From the NCBI GenBank assembly GCA_019264575.1, contig JAHUZV010000025.1, positions 186,001 to 250,000 on the forward strand: 64,000 bases of DNA, read 5' to 3'. The notes under the pieces are model-generated. The model ran no database searches, had not been told where the DNA came from, and worked only from the letters and a program-made list of their open reading frames with translations. The DNA comes from Vulcanococcus sp. (GTDB lineage: Bacteria > Cyanobacteriota > Cyanobacteriia > PCC-6307 > Cyanobiaceae). How positions within the stretch are numbered: the stretch's first letter is position 1; each line of letters starts with the position of its first letter. Below, piece by piece: positions 36,940-47,131 of the stretch. The position numbers and the translations under genes were made by a program.

Positions 36940-39700
36940 TTTCGCCAACCCCGCCGCCGGCGCCAGCCTCACCACGGAGCCGGATCGCTTCAGTGATGCG
37001 GCTTGGGATCTGCTGCTCGCCAGCCAGGAGCAGGCCCGCCGCTGGCGCCACGCCGACATGGATGTGGAGCACCTGCTGCAGGTGCTGTTTAGCGATGCGC
37101 GCTACGCCAGCTGGATCGATCCGCTGCCCCTCGATCCGGAGGCCTTGCTCGATCAGCTCGACGACGTCTGCGCCGATCAACCCACCGGCTCCGGCCGCGA
37201 CCTCTACATCGGGGAAGCGCTCGAAGAGCTGTTGGATGGTGCGGAGCGCTGCCGCCAGGCTGCGGGCGCCCGCCTGATCGATATTCCCCAAATCCTGCTG
37301 GCCCTGCTGGATGAACCCCGCTTAGGGCGGCGCCTGTTGGCGGATCAGGGCCTCAGCGAAGACCTGTTGCGTCGCCAGCAGCGCTCCGAACGGCCGGCGC
37401 CTCCAGCTCCCGAGCCGGTGCGTCGCGCTCCGGAGCCCAGGGCTGCTCAGACCAGCGACAGCTGGATTGATCGCGGTGCTCCAGCCGCCTCTGGCACGCC
37501 TGCACCTGCTGCTGCCCCCCGCCCACCTTCAGCGGACGCTCCGGATTCAGAGCTCCGTCTCGAGCAGGAACCCAGCGCCCTCGATCAGTTCGGCCGTGAT
37601 CTCACCGCCGCCGCCCGCGCCGGCGAACTCGATCCAGTGATCGGGCGCGACACGGAGATCCGCCGCTTGATGCAGGTGCTCTCCCGCCGCGGCAAGAACA
37701 ACCCGGTGCTGATCGGTGAGCCGGGCGTGGGCAAAACCGCCATCGCCGAGCTTTTGGCTCAGCGGATCGTGGCGGGCGAAGTGCCCGATGCCCTCAAGGG
37801 GCAGCGGCTGATCAGCCTCGATCTCGGCGCCCTGATCGCCGGCGCCAAGTTCCGCGGGCAATTTGAAGAGCGCCTGCGCAGCGTGCTCAAGGAGGTGCGC
37901 GAGGCGGAGGGCGAAGGGGCCGGCGTGATCCTGTTTATCGATGAGCTGCACATGGTGGTGGGGCCGGAGCGCTCCAGCAGCGATGCGGGCAGCATCCTTA
38001 AACCGGCCCTGGCCCGGGGGGATCTGCGCTGCATCGGCGCCACCACGCCCGAAGAGTTCAGCCGCACGGTGGAGAAAGACCCCGCCCTCAACCGCCGCTT
38101 CCAGCAGGTGTTGATCAAGGAGCCGGGGCTTGATGAGAGCACCTTGATCCTGCGCGGCCTGAAGGAGCGCTACGAGCTGCACCACGGCGTGGCGATCACC
38201 GATGGAGCGGTGGTGGCGGCGGCACGGCTGGCGGATCGCTACATCGCCGATCGCTGCTTGCCCGATTCCGCGATTGATCTGATCGATGAGGCCGCCGCCC
38301 AGCTGCGCATGGAGGTGACCTCCAAGCCGCGCCTGGTGGAGGAGGCGGAAAGCGAACTGCGGCGGGTGGAGCTGGCGTTGCTCTCAGCCGAGAGTGCCCC
38401 CGAACCGGAACGGGTGGCCCTGCAGGAGCAACGCCGGCAGGCCAATGCCGCGCTCCAGGAGCTGCAGCAGCGCTGGCAGGGGGAGCGCGAGGAGCTGGCG
38501 GAGCTGAGGCAGCTCCTTGCCGACGACGAGAGCTTGCGGCTGCAGATCGCCGAGGCCGAGCGCGATGGCGATCTGGAGGAAGCCGCCCGGTTGCAATACG
38601 ACCAGTTGCATGGCGTGCAGCAGCGCCGCAGCGAGCTGGAAGCGCAGTTGCAGGAGCAGCAGCGAGCCGGCCAGTCGCTGCTGCGCGAGCAGGTGGAAGA
38701 GGGCGATATCGCCGATGTGGTGGCCCGCTGGACCGGGATTCCCGTGCAGCGGCTGATGGCGGGCGAACGCCAGAAGTTGCTGGAGCTCGAGCAGCGCCTG
38801 GGGGAGCGGGTGATCGGCCAGCGGGAACCGGTGGCGGCGGTGGCCGCGGCGATCCGCCGCGCCCGGGCCGGCATGAAGGATCCGCGCCGGCCCGTGGGCT
38901 CGTTTCTGTTCCTTGGCCCCACCGGTGTGGGCAAAACGGAGCTGGCCAAAGCTCTGGCGGCGGCCCTGTTTGATGAGGAGGAGGCGCTGGTGCGGCTCGA
39001 CATGAGCGAGTTCATGGAGCGCAACGCCGTGGCCCGCCTGCTCGGAGCTCCTCCGGGCTATGTGGGCTATGAGGAAGGCGGTCAGCTCACCGAGGCGGTG
39101 CGCCGCCGCCCCTATGCGGTGCTGCTGCTCGATGAGGTGGAGAAGGCCCACCCCGATGTGTTCAACGTGCTGCTGCAGGTGCTCGACGACGGGCGCCTCA
39201 CCGATTCCCAGGGCCGCACCGTGGATTTCCGCCACACCGTGGTGGTGATGACCAGCAACCTGGCCAGCCGCGCCATCCTCGACAACGCCCGCAGTGGCGC
39301 CGATCCGGCCCAGCTCGAGCAACAGGTGGAGCAGGCTCTGGCCAGCCAGTTCCGGCCGGAGTTCCTCAACCGCATTGATGAGGTGATCCGCTTTCAGCCC
39401 CTGGGGCCCGAGCAGTTGCAGCGCATCGTGCATCTGCAGCTGGCCGATCTGGCGGCGCTGCTGCGGGAGCAGGGGCTGGAGCTGCAGGTGGATGCACCCG
39501 TGGTGCCCTGGCTGGCCCAGCAGGGCTACGAGCCGGAATACGGCGCGCGGCCGCTGCGCCGGCTGTTGCGCCGCCGCATCGAAAACCCCTTGGCCACGGA
39601 GCTGCTCGAAGAGCGCTTCCTCGGGGCGTCGGCCGTGCAGGTGAGCCTGCTCGAGGCTGAAGGGGAGCTGCGCTTCACCCCCATCGGCGGGACGGTTTGA
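36929..39700 (+). CDS. clpB: ClpB-type AAA+ disaggregase (diverged N-domain, long linker)
   Basis: 923 residues, longer than the usual ~860-880. The Clp N-domain (~15-150) is diverged, and a Pro/Ala-rich linker (~150-210) is unusual. NBD1 has [12 protein letters not shown] (~262) and [11 protein letters not shown]. The coiled-coil M-domain (~455-575) is present. NBD2 has [15 protein letters not shown] (~662), [23 protein letters not shown] and [15 protein letters not shown]. The M-domain and absence of an IGF/IGL loop make it ClpB rather than ClpC. It resembles the second, ClpB2-like paralogue of Synechococcus (inference). ATG 36929 lies inside the gloA end. Confidence 0.92.
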   Translation: MRPDFANPAAGASLTTEPDRFSDAAWDLLLASQEQARRWRHADMDVEHLLQVLFSDARYASWIDPLPLDPEALLDQLDDVCADQPTGSGRDLYIGEALEELLDGAERCRQAAGARLIDIPQILLALLDEPRLGRRLLADQGLSEDLLRRQQRSERPAPPAPEPVRRAPEPRAAQTSDSWIDRGAPAASGTPAPAAAPRPPSADAPDSELRLEQEPSALDQFGRDLTAAARAGELDPVIGRDTEIRRLMQVLSRRGKNNPVLIGEPGVGKTAIAELLAQRIVAGEVPDALKGQRLISLDLGALIAGAKFRGQFEERLRSVLKEVREAEGEGAGVILFIDELHMVVGPERSSSDAGSILKPALARGDLRCIGATTPEEFSRTVEKDPALNRRFQQVLIKEPGLDESTLILRGLKERYELHHGVAITDGAVVAAARLADRYIADRCLPDSAIDLIDEAAAQLRMEVTSKPRLVEEAESELRRVELALLSAESAPEPERVALQEQRRQANAALQELQQRWQGEREELAELRQLLADDESLRLQIAEAERDGDLEEAARLQYDQLHGVQQRRSELEAQLQEQQRAGQSLLREQVEEGDIADVVARWTGIPVQRLMAGERQKLLELEQRLGERVIGQREPVAAVAAAIRRARAGMKDPRRPVGSFLFLGPTGVGKTELAKALAAALFDEEEALVRLDMSEFMERNAVARLLGAPPGYVGYEEGGQLTEAVRRRPYAVLLLDEVEKAHPDVFNVLLQVLDDGRLTDSQGRTVDFRHTVVVMTSNLASRAILDNARSGADPAQLEQQVEQALASQFRPEFLNRIDEVIRFQPLGPEQLQRIVHLQLADLAALLREQGLELQVDAPVVPWLAQQGYEPEYGARPLRRLLRRRIENPLATELLEERFLGASAVQVSLLEAEGELRFTPIGGTV

Positions 39701-39769
39701 TCACGTCCGGTAGGGTGGCTGTTTGCGCAACAGTGCGCGCCCTCGCTCTGCGAACACCTTCTGGACCCT

Positions 39770-39997
39770 GTGGTGGAAACCCCGACTGAGCCACAACCCG
39801 ATCAGCCAGCCACGCCCCCGGCCTCCGAGGGCTTCGTGGGTAGCACCGTGGCCGAGCTGCGCAAGGTGGTGTGGCCCAGCCGCCAGCAGCTGTTTGCCGA
39901 ATCGGTGGCCGTGATTCTGATGGTGACCCTCTCGGCCTTTGCCATCGCCGCCATCGATCGTTTCTACAGCTGGGTGAATGCCCAGGTGTTCCGCTGA
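39770..39997 (+). CDS. secE: preprotein translocase subunit SecE
   Basis: 75 residues from GTG 39770 (a second GTG follows directly). An acidic Pro-rich N-terminus is followed by the SecE amphipathic motif TVAELRKVVWPSRQQLFAE and a single TM helix (VAVILMVTLSAFAIAAI). Its position directly before nusG is the conserved bacterial order. Confidence 0.96.
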   Translation: MVETPTEPQPDQPATPPASEGFVGSTVAELRKVVWPSRQQLFAESVAVILMVTLSAFAIAAIDRFYSWVNAQVFR

Positions 39998-40025
39998 TTT
40001 TTCGTTCCCCCCTTTGCCGTTGCCC

Positions 40026-40700
40026 GTGTCTGACGTTGATCTGAGCCCCGAAGAGCTGGGCGCTGAAGGCCTGGCTGGTGCCGAAGCGGCTGAAGGCCCG
40101 GAAATCCTCAGCGTGCCCGCGGCCGAAGGCCGTGCGCCGATCGCCCGCTGGTATGCCGTGCAGGTGGCCTCGAGCTGCGAAAAGAAGGTGAAGGCCACGC
40201 TCGAGCAGCGGGCCGTGACCCTGGGCGTGGACAACCGCATTCTTGAGATCGAGATCCCCCAGACCCCGGCGGTGAAGCTCAAGAAAGACGGCAGCCGCAC
40301 CAGCACCGAAGAGAAGGTGTTCCCCGGCTACGTGCTCGTGCGCATGGTGCTGGATGAAGACACGATGATGGCGGTGCGGAGCACCCCGAACGTGATCAAC
40401 TTCGTGGGCGCTGAAGATCGCCGCGCCACCGGCAAGGCCCGCGGCCACATCAAGCCCCGCCCCCTCAGCCGCTCCGAGGTGGATCGCATCTTCAAGCGCG
40501 CTGCTGAGAAGAAGCCTGTGGTGAAGGTCGACCTCACCGAGGGCGATCAGATCCTCGTCACGGCCGGTCCGTTCAAAGACTTCCAAGGCGAGGTGATTGA
40601 GGTGTCGGGCGAGCGCAACAAGCTCAAGGCCCTGCTCTCGATCTTCGGCCGGGAAACCCCGGTTGAACTCGAGTTCTCCCAGATCAGCAAACAGAGCTGA
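40026..40700 (+). CDS. nusG: transcription termination/antitermination factor NusG
   Basis: 224 residues from GTG 40026 (VSDVDLSPEE); an upstream extension to 39978 overlaps secE and is unconserved. An acidic N-terminal tail of ~40 residues precedes the NGN domain (ARWYAVQVASSCEKKVK, VFPGYVLVRM, STPNVINFVG). The KOW domain follows (EGDQILVTAGPFKDFQGEV). Acts on RNA polymerase. In the conserved secE-nusG-rplKA order. Confidence 0.97.
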   Translation: MSDVDLSPEELGAEGLAGAEAAEGPEILSVPAAEGRAPIARWYAVQVASSCEKKVKATLEQRAVTLGVDNRILEIEIPQTPAVKLKKDGSRTSTEEKVFPGYVLVRMVLDEDTMMAVRSTPNVINFVGAEDRRATGKARGHIKPRPLSRSEVDRIFKRAAEKKPVVKVDLTEGDQILVTAGPFKDFQGEVIEVSGERNKLKALLSIFGRETPVELEFSQISKQS

Positions 40701-40817
40701 TCCGCTGCGGCCGTCTCCCTGCGGAGGGCGGCCTCAGGCAGTGTTCCGGTCTCCGGGGCCTGTCGCAGTCGCTGCCCTAGGGTCGCGGATCCGCAGATTG
40801 CTCAAGCCGCCAGGACG

Positions 40818-41243
40818 ATGGCAAAAAAAGTTGTAGCTGTGATCAAGCTGGCCCTCCAGGCCGGCAAAGCCAACCCCGCGCCGCCGGTGGGCCCAGCCCT
40901 CGGTCAGCACGGCGTCAACATCATGGCGTTCTGCAAGGAGTACAACGCTCGGACGCAGGACAAGGCCGGCTATGTGATCCCGGTTGAAATCTCGGTTTTC
41001 GAAGACCGCAGTTTCACCTTCATCACCAAGACCCCTCCCGCTTCCGTGCTGATCTCCAAGGCAGCCGGTATCGAGAAGGGTGCCGCCACCTCTTCCAAGG
41101 GTTCCGTGGGCGCCATCAGCCGCGCACAGCTCGAAGAGATCGCCAAAACCAAGCTGCCCGACCTCAACTGCACCAGCGTTGATTCGGCCATGCGCATCAT
41201 CGAAGGCACCGCCCGCAACATGGGCGTCGCCGTGAAGGACTGA
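40818..41243 (+). CDS. rplK: 50S ribosomal protein L11
   Basis: 141 residues, exact family length: [32 protein letters not shown] at the N-terminus (seen in parts) and [15 protein letters not shown] at the end. Binds 23S rRNA at the GTPase centre. The nusG-rplK gap (117 bp) contains an imperfect GGCCGTCTCCCT/AGGGCGGCC hairpin, function unclear. Confidence 0.98.
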   Translation: MAKKVVAVIKLALQAGKANPAPPVGPALGQHGVNIMAFCKEYNARTQDKAGYVIPVEISVFEDRSFTFITKTPPASVLISKAAGIEKGAATSSKGSVGAISRAQLEEIAKTKLPDLNCTSVDSAMRIIEGTARNMGVAVKD

Positions 41244-41339
41244 GACCCGATGCGGGCTGCGGCCCGGTTCTGATCTCCTGTTCATCCCTGTCCCTTATCG
41301 GGGGAGAGCCCTTGGGCTCGCCTGCACCCCACGCCTGAC

Positions 41340-42047
41340 ATGCCCAAAGTTTCCAAGCGTTATTCCGCCGCCTTCGGCAAGGTTGAGACCCGCACCTACT
41401 CCCCGCTGGAAGCGGTGGAACTGGTGAAGGCCAACGCCACCGCCAAGTTCGACGAGACCGTTGAGGCCCACGCCCGCCTCGGCATCGACCCCAAGTACAC
41501 CGACCAGCAGCTGCGCACCACCGTGGCGCTGCCCCACGGCACCGGCCAGAGCATCCGCATCGCCGTGATCGCCCGTGGTGAAAAGGTGGCTGAAGCCAAG
41601 GCCGCCGGCGCCGACCTGGCCGGTGACGACGACCTGGTGGAAACCATCGCCAAGGGCGAAATGGAGTTCGATCTCCTGATCGCCACCCCCGACATGATGC
41701 CCAAGGTGGCTAAGCTCGGCCGGGTGCTCGGTCCCCGTGGTCTGATGCCGAACCCCAAGGCCGGCACCGTCACCACCGACCTTGCCTCGGCGATCAACGA
41801 GTTCAAGGCCGGCAAACTCGAGTTCCGCGCCGACCGCACCGGCATCGTGCACGTGCGCTTCGGTAAGGCCAGCTTCGATGCGGCCAAGCTGCTCGACAAC
41901 CTCAAGGCCCTGCAGGAGACCATCGACCGCAACAAGCCCAGCGGTGCGAAGGGTCGTTACTGGAAGAGCCTCTACATCACCTCCACCATGGGCCCCTCGG
42001 TTGAAGTGGATGTGTCTGCCCTGCAGGACATCAAGCAGGAAGCCTGA
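41340..42047 (+). CDS. rplA: 50S ribosomal protein L1
   Basis: 235 residues, normal length. Recognised by [49 protein letters not shown] and [15 protein letters not shown]1 binds the L1 stalk of 23S rRNA and in other bacteria represses the rplKA mRNA. Followed by a strong terminator at 42086. Confidence 0.98.
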   Translation: MPKVSKRYSAAFGKVETRTYSPLEAVELVKANATAKFDETVEAHARLGIDPKYTDQQLRTTVALPHGTGQSIRIAVIARGEKVAEAKAAGADLAGDDDLVETIAKGEMEFDLLIATPDMMPKVAKLGRVLGPRGLMPNPKAGTVTTDLASAINEFKAGKLEFRADRTGIVHVRFGKASFDAAKLLDNLKALQETIDRNKPSGAKGRYWKSLYITSTMGPSVEVDVSALQDIKQEA

Positions 42048-42085
42048 TCCGGCTTTAGGTGGCCGGGGTTTCCTCGGCTTCCTCA

Positions 42086-42110
42086 GCCCCCGCCCCGGCG
42101 GGGGCTTTGT
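42086..42110 (+). terminator. rho-independent terminator after rplA
   Basis: GCCCCCGC-CCCG-GCGGGGGC followed by TTTGTTGT. It separates rplKA from rplJL. Confidence 0.8.
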
Positions 42111-42124
42111 TGTATGTTGACAAG

Positions 42125-42316
42125 CTGGCTTAGGCCAGAAGGGCACGCGCCCTACCCAAGACAGCAGGTCTGCTCACGCAGTAAATCCTGCCGAGGTGCA
42201 CGCGACTGGTTTTGCCCTGGCGGTTCGCTGCTGGGGGAATGCAAGCCGCAGCCCCTCGAGTGCATTCGCACTGGGGCTGCGTACCCGGCTTGTTCCCCCG
42301 ATCCGTTCCGTTTCCC
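42125..42316 (+). ncRNA. ribosomal protein L10 leader
   Basis: A long untranslated leader before rplJ containing GTAAATCCTGCCGAGGTGCACGCGACT, which resembles the conserved part of the bacterial L10 leader (Rfam RF00557, from memory). L10(L12)4 binds this element to repress rplJL. A long hairpin (42248-42280; GCAGCCCC/GGGGCTGC plus AGTGC/GCACT) near its 3' end may act in attenuation or sequester initiation. Boundaries are approximate. Confidence 0.7.
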
Positions 42317-42850
42317 ATGGGCCGCACGCTGGAGAACAAGCAACAGATCGTCGAAGAGCTCAAGCAGCTCCTCGGTGAGGCCGAAATGGCGCTGGTTCTT
42401 GATTACAAGGGCCTGTCCATCAAGGAGATGTCTGATCTGCGGACCCGTCTGCAGGGCAGCAACGGTGTGTGCAAGGTGACCAAAAACACCTTGATGCGCC
42501 GTGCCATTGATGGCAACAGCGCTTGGTCGGAACTTGATTCCCTCCTCACCGGCACCAACGCCTTCGTGCTCGTTAAGGGCGACGTGGGTGGTGCCGTGAA
42601 GGCCGTTCAGGCCTTCCAGAAGGACACCAAGAAATCGGAAACGAAGGGCGGCCTTTTCGAAGGCAAGCTCCTCTCGCAATCCGAAATCAAGGCGATTGGG
42701 GATCTGCCCTCCAAGGAGGTGCTCATGGCGCAGATCGCAGGCGCGATCAACGCTGTGGCTACCAAGGTGGCTGTGGGCATCAACGAAGTTCCCTCCGGTC
42801 TTGCCCGGGCGCTCAAGCAGCACGCCGACGGCGAGGGCACGGCCAACTGA
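42317..42850 (+). CDS. rplJ: 50S ribosomal protein L10
   Basis: 177 residues from ATG 42317 ([19 protein letters not shown]); the open frame upstream is the leader. L10 forms the base of the stalk and carries L7/L12 dimers on its C-terminal helix ([12 protein letters not shown]). [15 protein letters not shown] and [11 protein letters not shown] are conserved. Confidence 0.97.
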   Translation: MGRTLENKQQIVEELKQLLGEAEMALVLDYKGLSIKEMSDLRTRLQGSNGVCKVTKNTLMRRAIDGNSAWSELDSLLTGTNAFVLVKGDVGGAVKAVQAFQKDTKKSETKGGLFEGKLLSQSEIKAIGDLPSKEVLMAQIAGAINAVATKVAVGINEVPSGLARALKQHADGEGTAN

Positions 42851-42912
42851 GGCCTGCTCTGCTGAGCTCTCCGCTCCGACTGTTCACACAGATCTGTTGC
42901 TGATTCCCAACC

Positions 42913-43296
42913 ATGTCTGCTACTACCGACCAAATTCTCGAGCAACTGAAGTCGCTCTCCCTGCTTGAAGCTTCCGAGCTCGTCAAGCAGATCGAAGAGG
43001 CTTTCGGTGTGTCCGCCGCCGCTTCCGCTGGCGTTGTGATGGCCGCCGCTCCTGCAGCTGCTGCTGAAGCCGCTGAAGAGAAGACCGAATTCGACGTCAT
43101 GCTCGACAGCTTCGACGCCGCTGCCAAGATCAAGGTGCTCAAGGCCGTGCGCGAAGCCACCGGCCTGGGCCTGGGCGAAGCCAAGGCTCTTGTGGAAGGC
43201 GCTCCTTGTGCCATCAAGGAAGGCGTGTCCAAGGCTGACGCCGAGACCCTCAAGAAGGCCGTGGAAGAGGCCGGCGGCAAGGTCACCATCAAGTGA
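42913..43296 (+). CDS. rplL: 50S ribosomal protein L7/L12
   Basis: 127 residues. The N-terminal dimerisation helix ([21 protein letters not shown]) and Ala-rich hinge are followed by the factor-binding domain [12 protein letters not shown] to [17 protein letters not shown], ending GGKVTIK. Followed by a terminator at 43344. Confidence 0.98.
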   Translation: MSATTDQILEQLKSLSLLEASELVKQIEEAFGVSAAASAGVVMAAAPAAAAEAAEEKTEFDVMLDSFDAAAKIKVLKAVREATGLGLGEAKALVEGAPCAIKEGVSKADAETLKKAVEEAGGKVTIK

Positions 43297-43343
43297 TCAC
43301 TGCGGCGGGTTGCTCCGGCGGCCCGCCATCACGCTTCTGCTTT

Positions 43344-43372
43344 AGCCGGCTCCTACGGGGGCCGGCTTTTTT
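43344..43372 (+). terminator. rho-independent terminator after rplL
   Basis: AGCCGGC and GCCGGCT pair around a ~10-nt loop and are followed by a T-run (six T). Confidence 0.85.
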
Positions 43373-43412
43373 GTGGCGTGCTGAGCCTCGGATCAGGCGC
43401 GGGCGTCAGCCA

Positions 43413-43442
43413 ACAAAAAAGCCCCGCCGAAGGCAGGGCTTT
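43413..43442 (-). terminator. minus-strand terminator downstream of the DUF3747 gene
   Basis: On the minus strand, AGCCCTGCC-TTC-GGCGGGGCT (one U-G pair) followed by TTTTTT. It lies ~130 nt past the DUF3747 stop, leaving a long 3' UTR (43443-43574) that holds no gene. Confidence 0.7.
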
Positions 43443-43574
43443 GAGTTCGGAACGCTTCTGGGAGTCTGTCCTCGTTTCGACCCCGGAAGTGGTGTCCCGC
43501 ACTCCTCACACAAGAGAAACATACGGCAGGAGGAAAACAGGGTCGAGGGGGTGTGGACCGCTGCGTGAGCTGGC

Positions 43575-44243
43575 CTAGGGCTTGAACGGGATCACCTGCA
43601 GGGCGATCGGGCCGCTCCCGGGCTGCGGGGGCAGGGGCTTGAGCTTGCCCACGGTTGCGGGTGCGGCAGGAGCAGATCCAGCGCTGCCGCGACTGGCCTT
43701 GGCGATCAGCTGGCTGAGCGGGGTGCCATTGGCGAAGTACACATGGCTGAGGGTCTGGCTGCCGTAGGCGCGACGCTCCAGGCTCCAGCCCGGCTCCAGC
43801 TCAATGGCCACAAACCCCTCGCGGTCGCGCTGGCCCACCGTCCCGCGTCCCACCAGCAGCTCGGTGGGCTGGCTCGGCGTCATGGCCAGGAGAGACACCT
43901 TGTTGCCCTGCTGCTCAAGCCGCAGCCGGTAGCGGCTGGCCAGGTCTTCATCGCCCACCCGCAGCGAGTAGCCATTGCTGTCGATGTAGCGGCTGCAGAT
44001 GCCGCTGAAATCAAACCGGTTGAGCGCTGGATCGATTAGCCCATCGCTGCGCTTCTCCCAGCAGAGGGGCTCCGGTTTGATCTGCTCGAGCACCAGCAGC
44101 TTCCAATCGCTCCTGCCCACGGGCTGTGCCAGCACCGCAAAGCGCGCCTGATCGAGCGGTTGGCTGGTGAACACGCTGGCGGCCCATGCCGGCGCGGCGA
44201 TCGCCGCGGAGAGGGCCAGCAGGGGCAGGTAGGTTCGCTGCAT
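43575..44243 (-). CDS. DUF3747 secreted protein
   Basis: 222 residues. A signal peptide ([18 protein letters not shown]) precedes the DUF3747 signature: [54 protein letters not shown] and [25 protein letters not shown]3747 occurs mainly in cyanobacteria; function unknown. A Pro/Ala-rich tail closes the protein. Start ATG 44243, divergent from rnhA. Its terminator lies ~130 bp beyond the stop. Confidence 0.88.
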   Translation of the reverse strand: MQRTYLPLLALSAAIAAPAWAASVFTSQPLDQARFAVLAQPVGRSDWKLLVLEQIKPEPLCWEKRSDGLIDPALNRFDFSGICSRYIDSNGYSLRVGDEDLASRYRLRLEQQGNKVSLLAMTPSQPTELLVGRGTVGQRDREGFVAIELEPGWSLERRAYGSQTLSHVYFANGTPLSQLIAKASRGSAGSAPAAPATVGKLKPLPPQPGSGPIALQVIPFKP

Positions 44244-44306
44244 GGGGTTTCTCTTCTGCGCACGTCGTCAGGAGAGTGTTGTACCGGACCCGGAGGTGAG
44301 CGCCCA

Positions 44307-45083
44307 GTGCCCGATCAGCCAGTGGTGGTAGCGGCCGCCTGTGATGGAGCCTGCAGCGGCAACCCGGGGCCCGGCGGTTGGGGCTGTTTGCTGCGCTTCA
44401 GCGATGGCTCGGTGCAGGAGTTTGGCGGCTTCGAGCCCAACACCACCAACAACCGCATGGAGCTCACCGCGGCGCTGACGTTGCTGGAGAAGTTGGCGGT
44501 GCTGCCGCGCGATCCGGGCCTCACGATCCGCACCGATTCGAAATATCTGATCGACGGCTTCAGCAAGTGGATCAACGGCTGGAAGCGCAAGGGCTGGCGC
44601 ACCGCCTCCGGCAGCCCCGTGCTCAACCGCGACCTCTGGGAATCCCTCGATGCCGCCCGCGTGAGCGGTTTGCCGTTCACCTATGTGAAAGGCCATAGCG
44701 GCGATCCCGACAACGACCGCTGCGATGCCATCGCCGTGGCCTTCTCCAAGGGGCAGCAACCCCAGCTCGCCCATGGCGAGTACGGCGGTCTGGTGGTGAG
44801 CAAGCCCGAGCCCGAGCTAGCAGCCCCGCCGGATGCTGCCCCCCCGGCCCTGCAGCAGCTGCTCACCCGCCTGGAGCTGGCGGATCGCCTGGCTGAGGGT
44901 GGCTACGGGCTGAGCCTGCTGGAGCTCGCCCAGCTGGTGGAGCAACCGCTGAAAACGCTTGAGGGGCGCACAGAACCCTGGCGCTGGCGCGACTGGCAGG
45001 TGCAGCCAAGCGCTGACGGACGCTGGCGCCTGGCCCGGGAAGCGTCAGGATCGGTGTCAGCGGAGCAACAACGGGATGGCTGA
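44307..45083 (+). CDS. rnhA: ribonuclease HI with C-terminal extension
   Basis: 258 residues from GTG 44307, preceded by GGAGGTGAG. The RNase H fold (~8-155) has all four catalytic acids: [40 protein letters not shown], and [16 protein letters not shown]. It removes RNA from RNA-DNA hybrids. The ~100 C-terminal residues (~160-258) are not part of RNase HI. They include a helical [19 protein letters not shown] segment and a [18 protein letters not shown] end, perhaps a substrate-binding module. The stop overlaps pyrD by 8 bp. Confidence 0.93.
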   Translation: MPDQPVVVAAACDGACSGNPGPGGWGCLLRFSDGSVQEFGGFEPNTTNNRMELTAALTLLEKLAVLPRDPGLTIRTDSKYLIDGFSKWINGWKRKGWRTASGSPVLNRDLWESLDAARVSGLPFTYVKGHSGDPDNDRCDAIAVAFSKGQQPQLAHGEYGGLVVSKPEPELAAPPDAAPPALQQLLTRLELADRLAEGGYGLSLLELAQLVEQPLKTLEGRTEPWRWRDWQVQPSADGRWRLAREASGSVSAEQQRDG

Positions 45084-46236
45084 ACTCGGCACCGGGGCTC
45101 TCTACCAGCGTTTTGTGGGTCCCCTGCTCAGCCGCGACGAGGGTGCTGACGCCGAGCAGCTCAGCCAGCTCACCCTCCAGGCCCTGGGTCAGGCCTCGCT
45201 CAGGCGTAACTGGCCGCTGGTGAGCGGCAGCCTGGCGGGCCTCGGGGCGGAGCTCGAGGTGCGCGATCTGCGCCTGGAGCAAACCTTGTTTGGTTGCCGC
45301 TTCCGCAACCCCGTAGGCCTGGCGGCCGGCTTCGATAAAAACGCTGTGGCTGCAGGCATCTGGCATCTGTTTGGCTTCGGCTTTGCGGAGGTGGGCACCG
45401 TCACCTGGCACGCTCAGCCCGGCAATCCCAAGCCACGGCTGTTCCGGCTGGCGGCGGAGCGGGCGGCGCTCAACCGCATGGGCTTCAACAACAACGGTGC
45501 GCAGGCTGCCCGCCGCACCCTTGAGCGCCAGGCACTGCCGCCGGCGGGCCAGCGGCCGGCGGTGCTTGGGATCAACCTTGGCAAGTCGAAGATCACGCCG
45601 CTGGAGCAGGCACCCGACGATTACGCCTCCTCCCTGGAGCTGCTCGCTCCCCTGGCGGATTACGCCGTGATCAATGTGAGCTCCCCCAACACCCCCGGGC
45701 TCAGGGAGCTGCAGGACGATGCTCAGCTGCGCCGCCTGGTGGAGCGTCTGCGGCGTCTTCCGGCCTGCCCGCCGCTGCTTGTGAAGATCGCCCCTGACCT
45801 CGAGGATGAAGCGATCGATGCGATTGCCCGCCTCGCCTACGAGGAGGGCCTGGCCGGCGTGATCGCTGTGAACACCAGCCTCAACCGCCTCGGCCTTGAG
45901 CAGCGCCGCATTGCCCAGACCGGCCGCACGTTGGCGGAAGAAGCCGGCGGCCTCAGCGGTGCGCCGCTGCGCGGTCGTGCCCTGGAGGTGCTGCGCCGCT
46001 TGCGGGCGGTGGCCGGCCCCGGCCTGCCGCTGATCGGTGTGGGCGGCATCGATTCCCCGGAGTCGGCCTGGGAGCGCATCAGCGCCGGTGCCTCGCTGAT
46101 TCAGCTCTACACCGGTTGGATCTACGAGGGGCCGCAGCTGGTGCCGGCGATCCTGGAGGGGATCTGCCAGCAGCTCGATCGCCACGGCTTCCGCAACATC
46201 AGCGAGGCGGTGGGCAGCGGCGCGGGCTGGCGATAG
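45076..46236 (+). CDS. pyrD: dihydroorotate dehydrogenase (quinone), class 2
   Basis: Oxidises dihydroorotate to orotate in pyrimidine synthesis, passing electrons to quinone at the membrane. 386 residues from ATG 45076; the upstream frame is antisense-like noise. FMN-barrel motifs: [37 protein letters not shown] (catalytic Ser region), [12 protein letters not shown], and [16 protein letters not shown]. The N-terminal helical quinone-binding domain marks class 2. Confidence 0.96.
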   Translation: MAELGTGALYQRFVGPLLSRDEGADAEQLSQLTLQALGQASLRRNWPLVSGSLAGLGAELEVRDLRLEQTLFGCRFRNPVGLAAGFDKNAVAAGIWHLFGFGFAEVGTVTWHAQPGNPKPRLFRLAAERAALNRMGFNNNGAQAARRTLERQALPPAGQRPAVLGINLGKSKITPLEQAPDDYASSLELLAPLADYAVINVSSPNTPGLRELQDDAQLRRLVERLRRLPACPPLLVKIAPDLEDEAIDAIARLAYEEGLAGVIAVNTSLNRLGLEQRRIAQTGRTLAEEAGGLSGAPLRGRALEVLRRLRAVAGPGLPLIGVGGIDSPESAWERISAGASLIQLYTGWIYEGPQLVPAILEGICQQLDRHGFRNISEAVGSGAGWR

Positions 46237-46264
46237 TTTGCGCTCAGATGGCAGCTGAGCTGCG

Positions 46265-47131
46265 GTGGTGCTCTCGGGGCTTCAAGATCAGCTCGCACCA
46301 CTGAAGAGTTGGCTCTTTCCCCGGCGCGTGTATCTGCAGCTGGAGGATCAGGCCTTCACGGCGATGGTGCTCGACGGTGAACGCGTGGAGTGGCTCGAGC
46401 GGGTGCCGCTGCCGGAAGGCTTGTGCGTGAACGGCCAGCCCACGGCGGTGGAGGCGTTGGGGGATCTGGTCGGGGATCTGCTGATCGAGCGCGGTTTCCC
46501 TGGCGCTCGGGTGAAGGCGGTGCTGCCGCGGGCTGCCACTGTCTGGCGTGTGATCGCCTGGCCCGATGCGCATTGGCCCGATCAACCCGAAGTGGTGGTG
46601 CGGCAGCAACAGGATCAGCTCGATCTGCCTTGGTCACTGCAAGACGCAGATTTGCGGCTTGAACCCCTGATCGGAGCCCCGCCGCGCTCGTTGCTGGTAG
46701 CCGTGCAGCGCGGTTTGCTGGAGGCCTGGATCGAAGTGTTCAGCCAGGCCGGTGTGGCGCTCGATGGGATGGAGCCCCTGCCGATCTGCCTGTGGCGGGC
46801 GGCTGAGCCGCAGCTCGGCGAGGGGGTACAGGTGCTGCTGCAGTTGGAGCAGGAGCAGGAGCAGAGCTGGTTGTTAGCCCTGGATCAGGGAGAGCCGCTG
46901 GGGCAATGGCCGCTGCCTGCGCTCACAGAACTGGAGGCGCTGATCCCTGTGTTGAAAACCTTCCAACGGCGCTTCCATCCCAGGGCTGCCCTCGTCAGCG
47001 GTGAAGAGCAGGCCGTGGATGCGGTGCTGCCTGAGCTGGAAGGGGCGCTGGGATGTTCCGTGGTTTGGTTGGAACCTCGCGGTGAGGCCCCGGCTTTGCG
47101 GGGGCTCGTGGCGGGAGATCGGTTGCGATGA
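46265..47131 (+). CDS. pilM: type IV pilus assembly protein PilM-like
   Basis: 288 residues from GTG 46265. Actin-like fold by order and pattern (VYLQLEDQAFTAMVLDGERVEW, then KAVLPRAATVWRVIAWPD and LLVAVQRGLLEAWIEVFSQAG), shorter than typical PilM (~350). It should sit on the cytoplasmic side and bind PilN. Assignment relies on the downstream pilN-pilO-pilQ set. It overlaps pilN by 4 bp (ATGA). Confidence 0.78.
   Translation: MVLSGLQDQLAPLKSWLFPRRVYLQLEDQAFTAMVLDGERVEWLERVPLPEGLCVNGQPTAVEALGDLVGDLLIERGFPGARVKAVLPRAATVWRVIAWPDAHWPDQPEVVVRQQQDQLDLPWSLQDADLRLEPLIGAPPRSLLVAVQRGLLEAWIEVFSQAGVALDGMEPLPICLWRAAEPQLGEGVQVLLQLEQEQEQSWLLALDQGEPLGQWPLPALTELEALIPVLKTFQRRFHPRAALVSGEEQAVDAVLPELEGALGCSVVWLEPRGEAPALRGLVAGDRLR

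Noticed and set aside
43501..43511. Exact ACTCCTCACAC, the Yfr1 sRNA core, as a plus-strand Yfr1 gene
   Set aside because: No flanking stem-loops or T-run on the plus strand; an 11-mer has a few percent chance of occurring in this window. Kept only as part of a low-interest finding.
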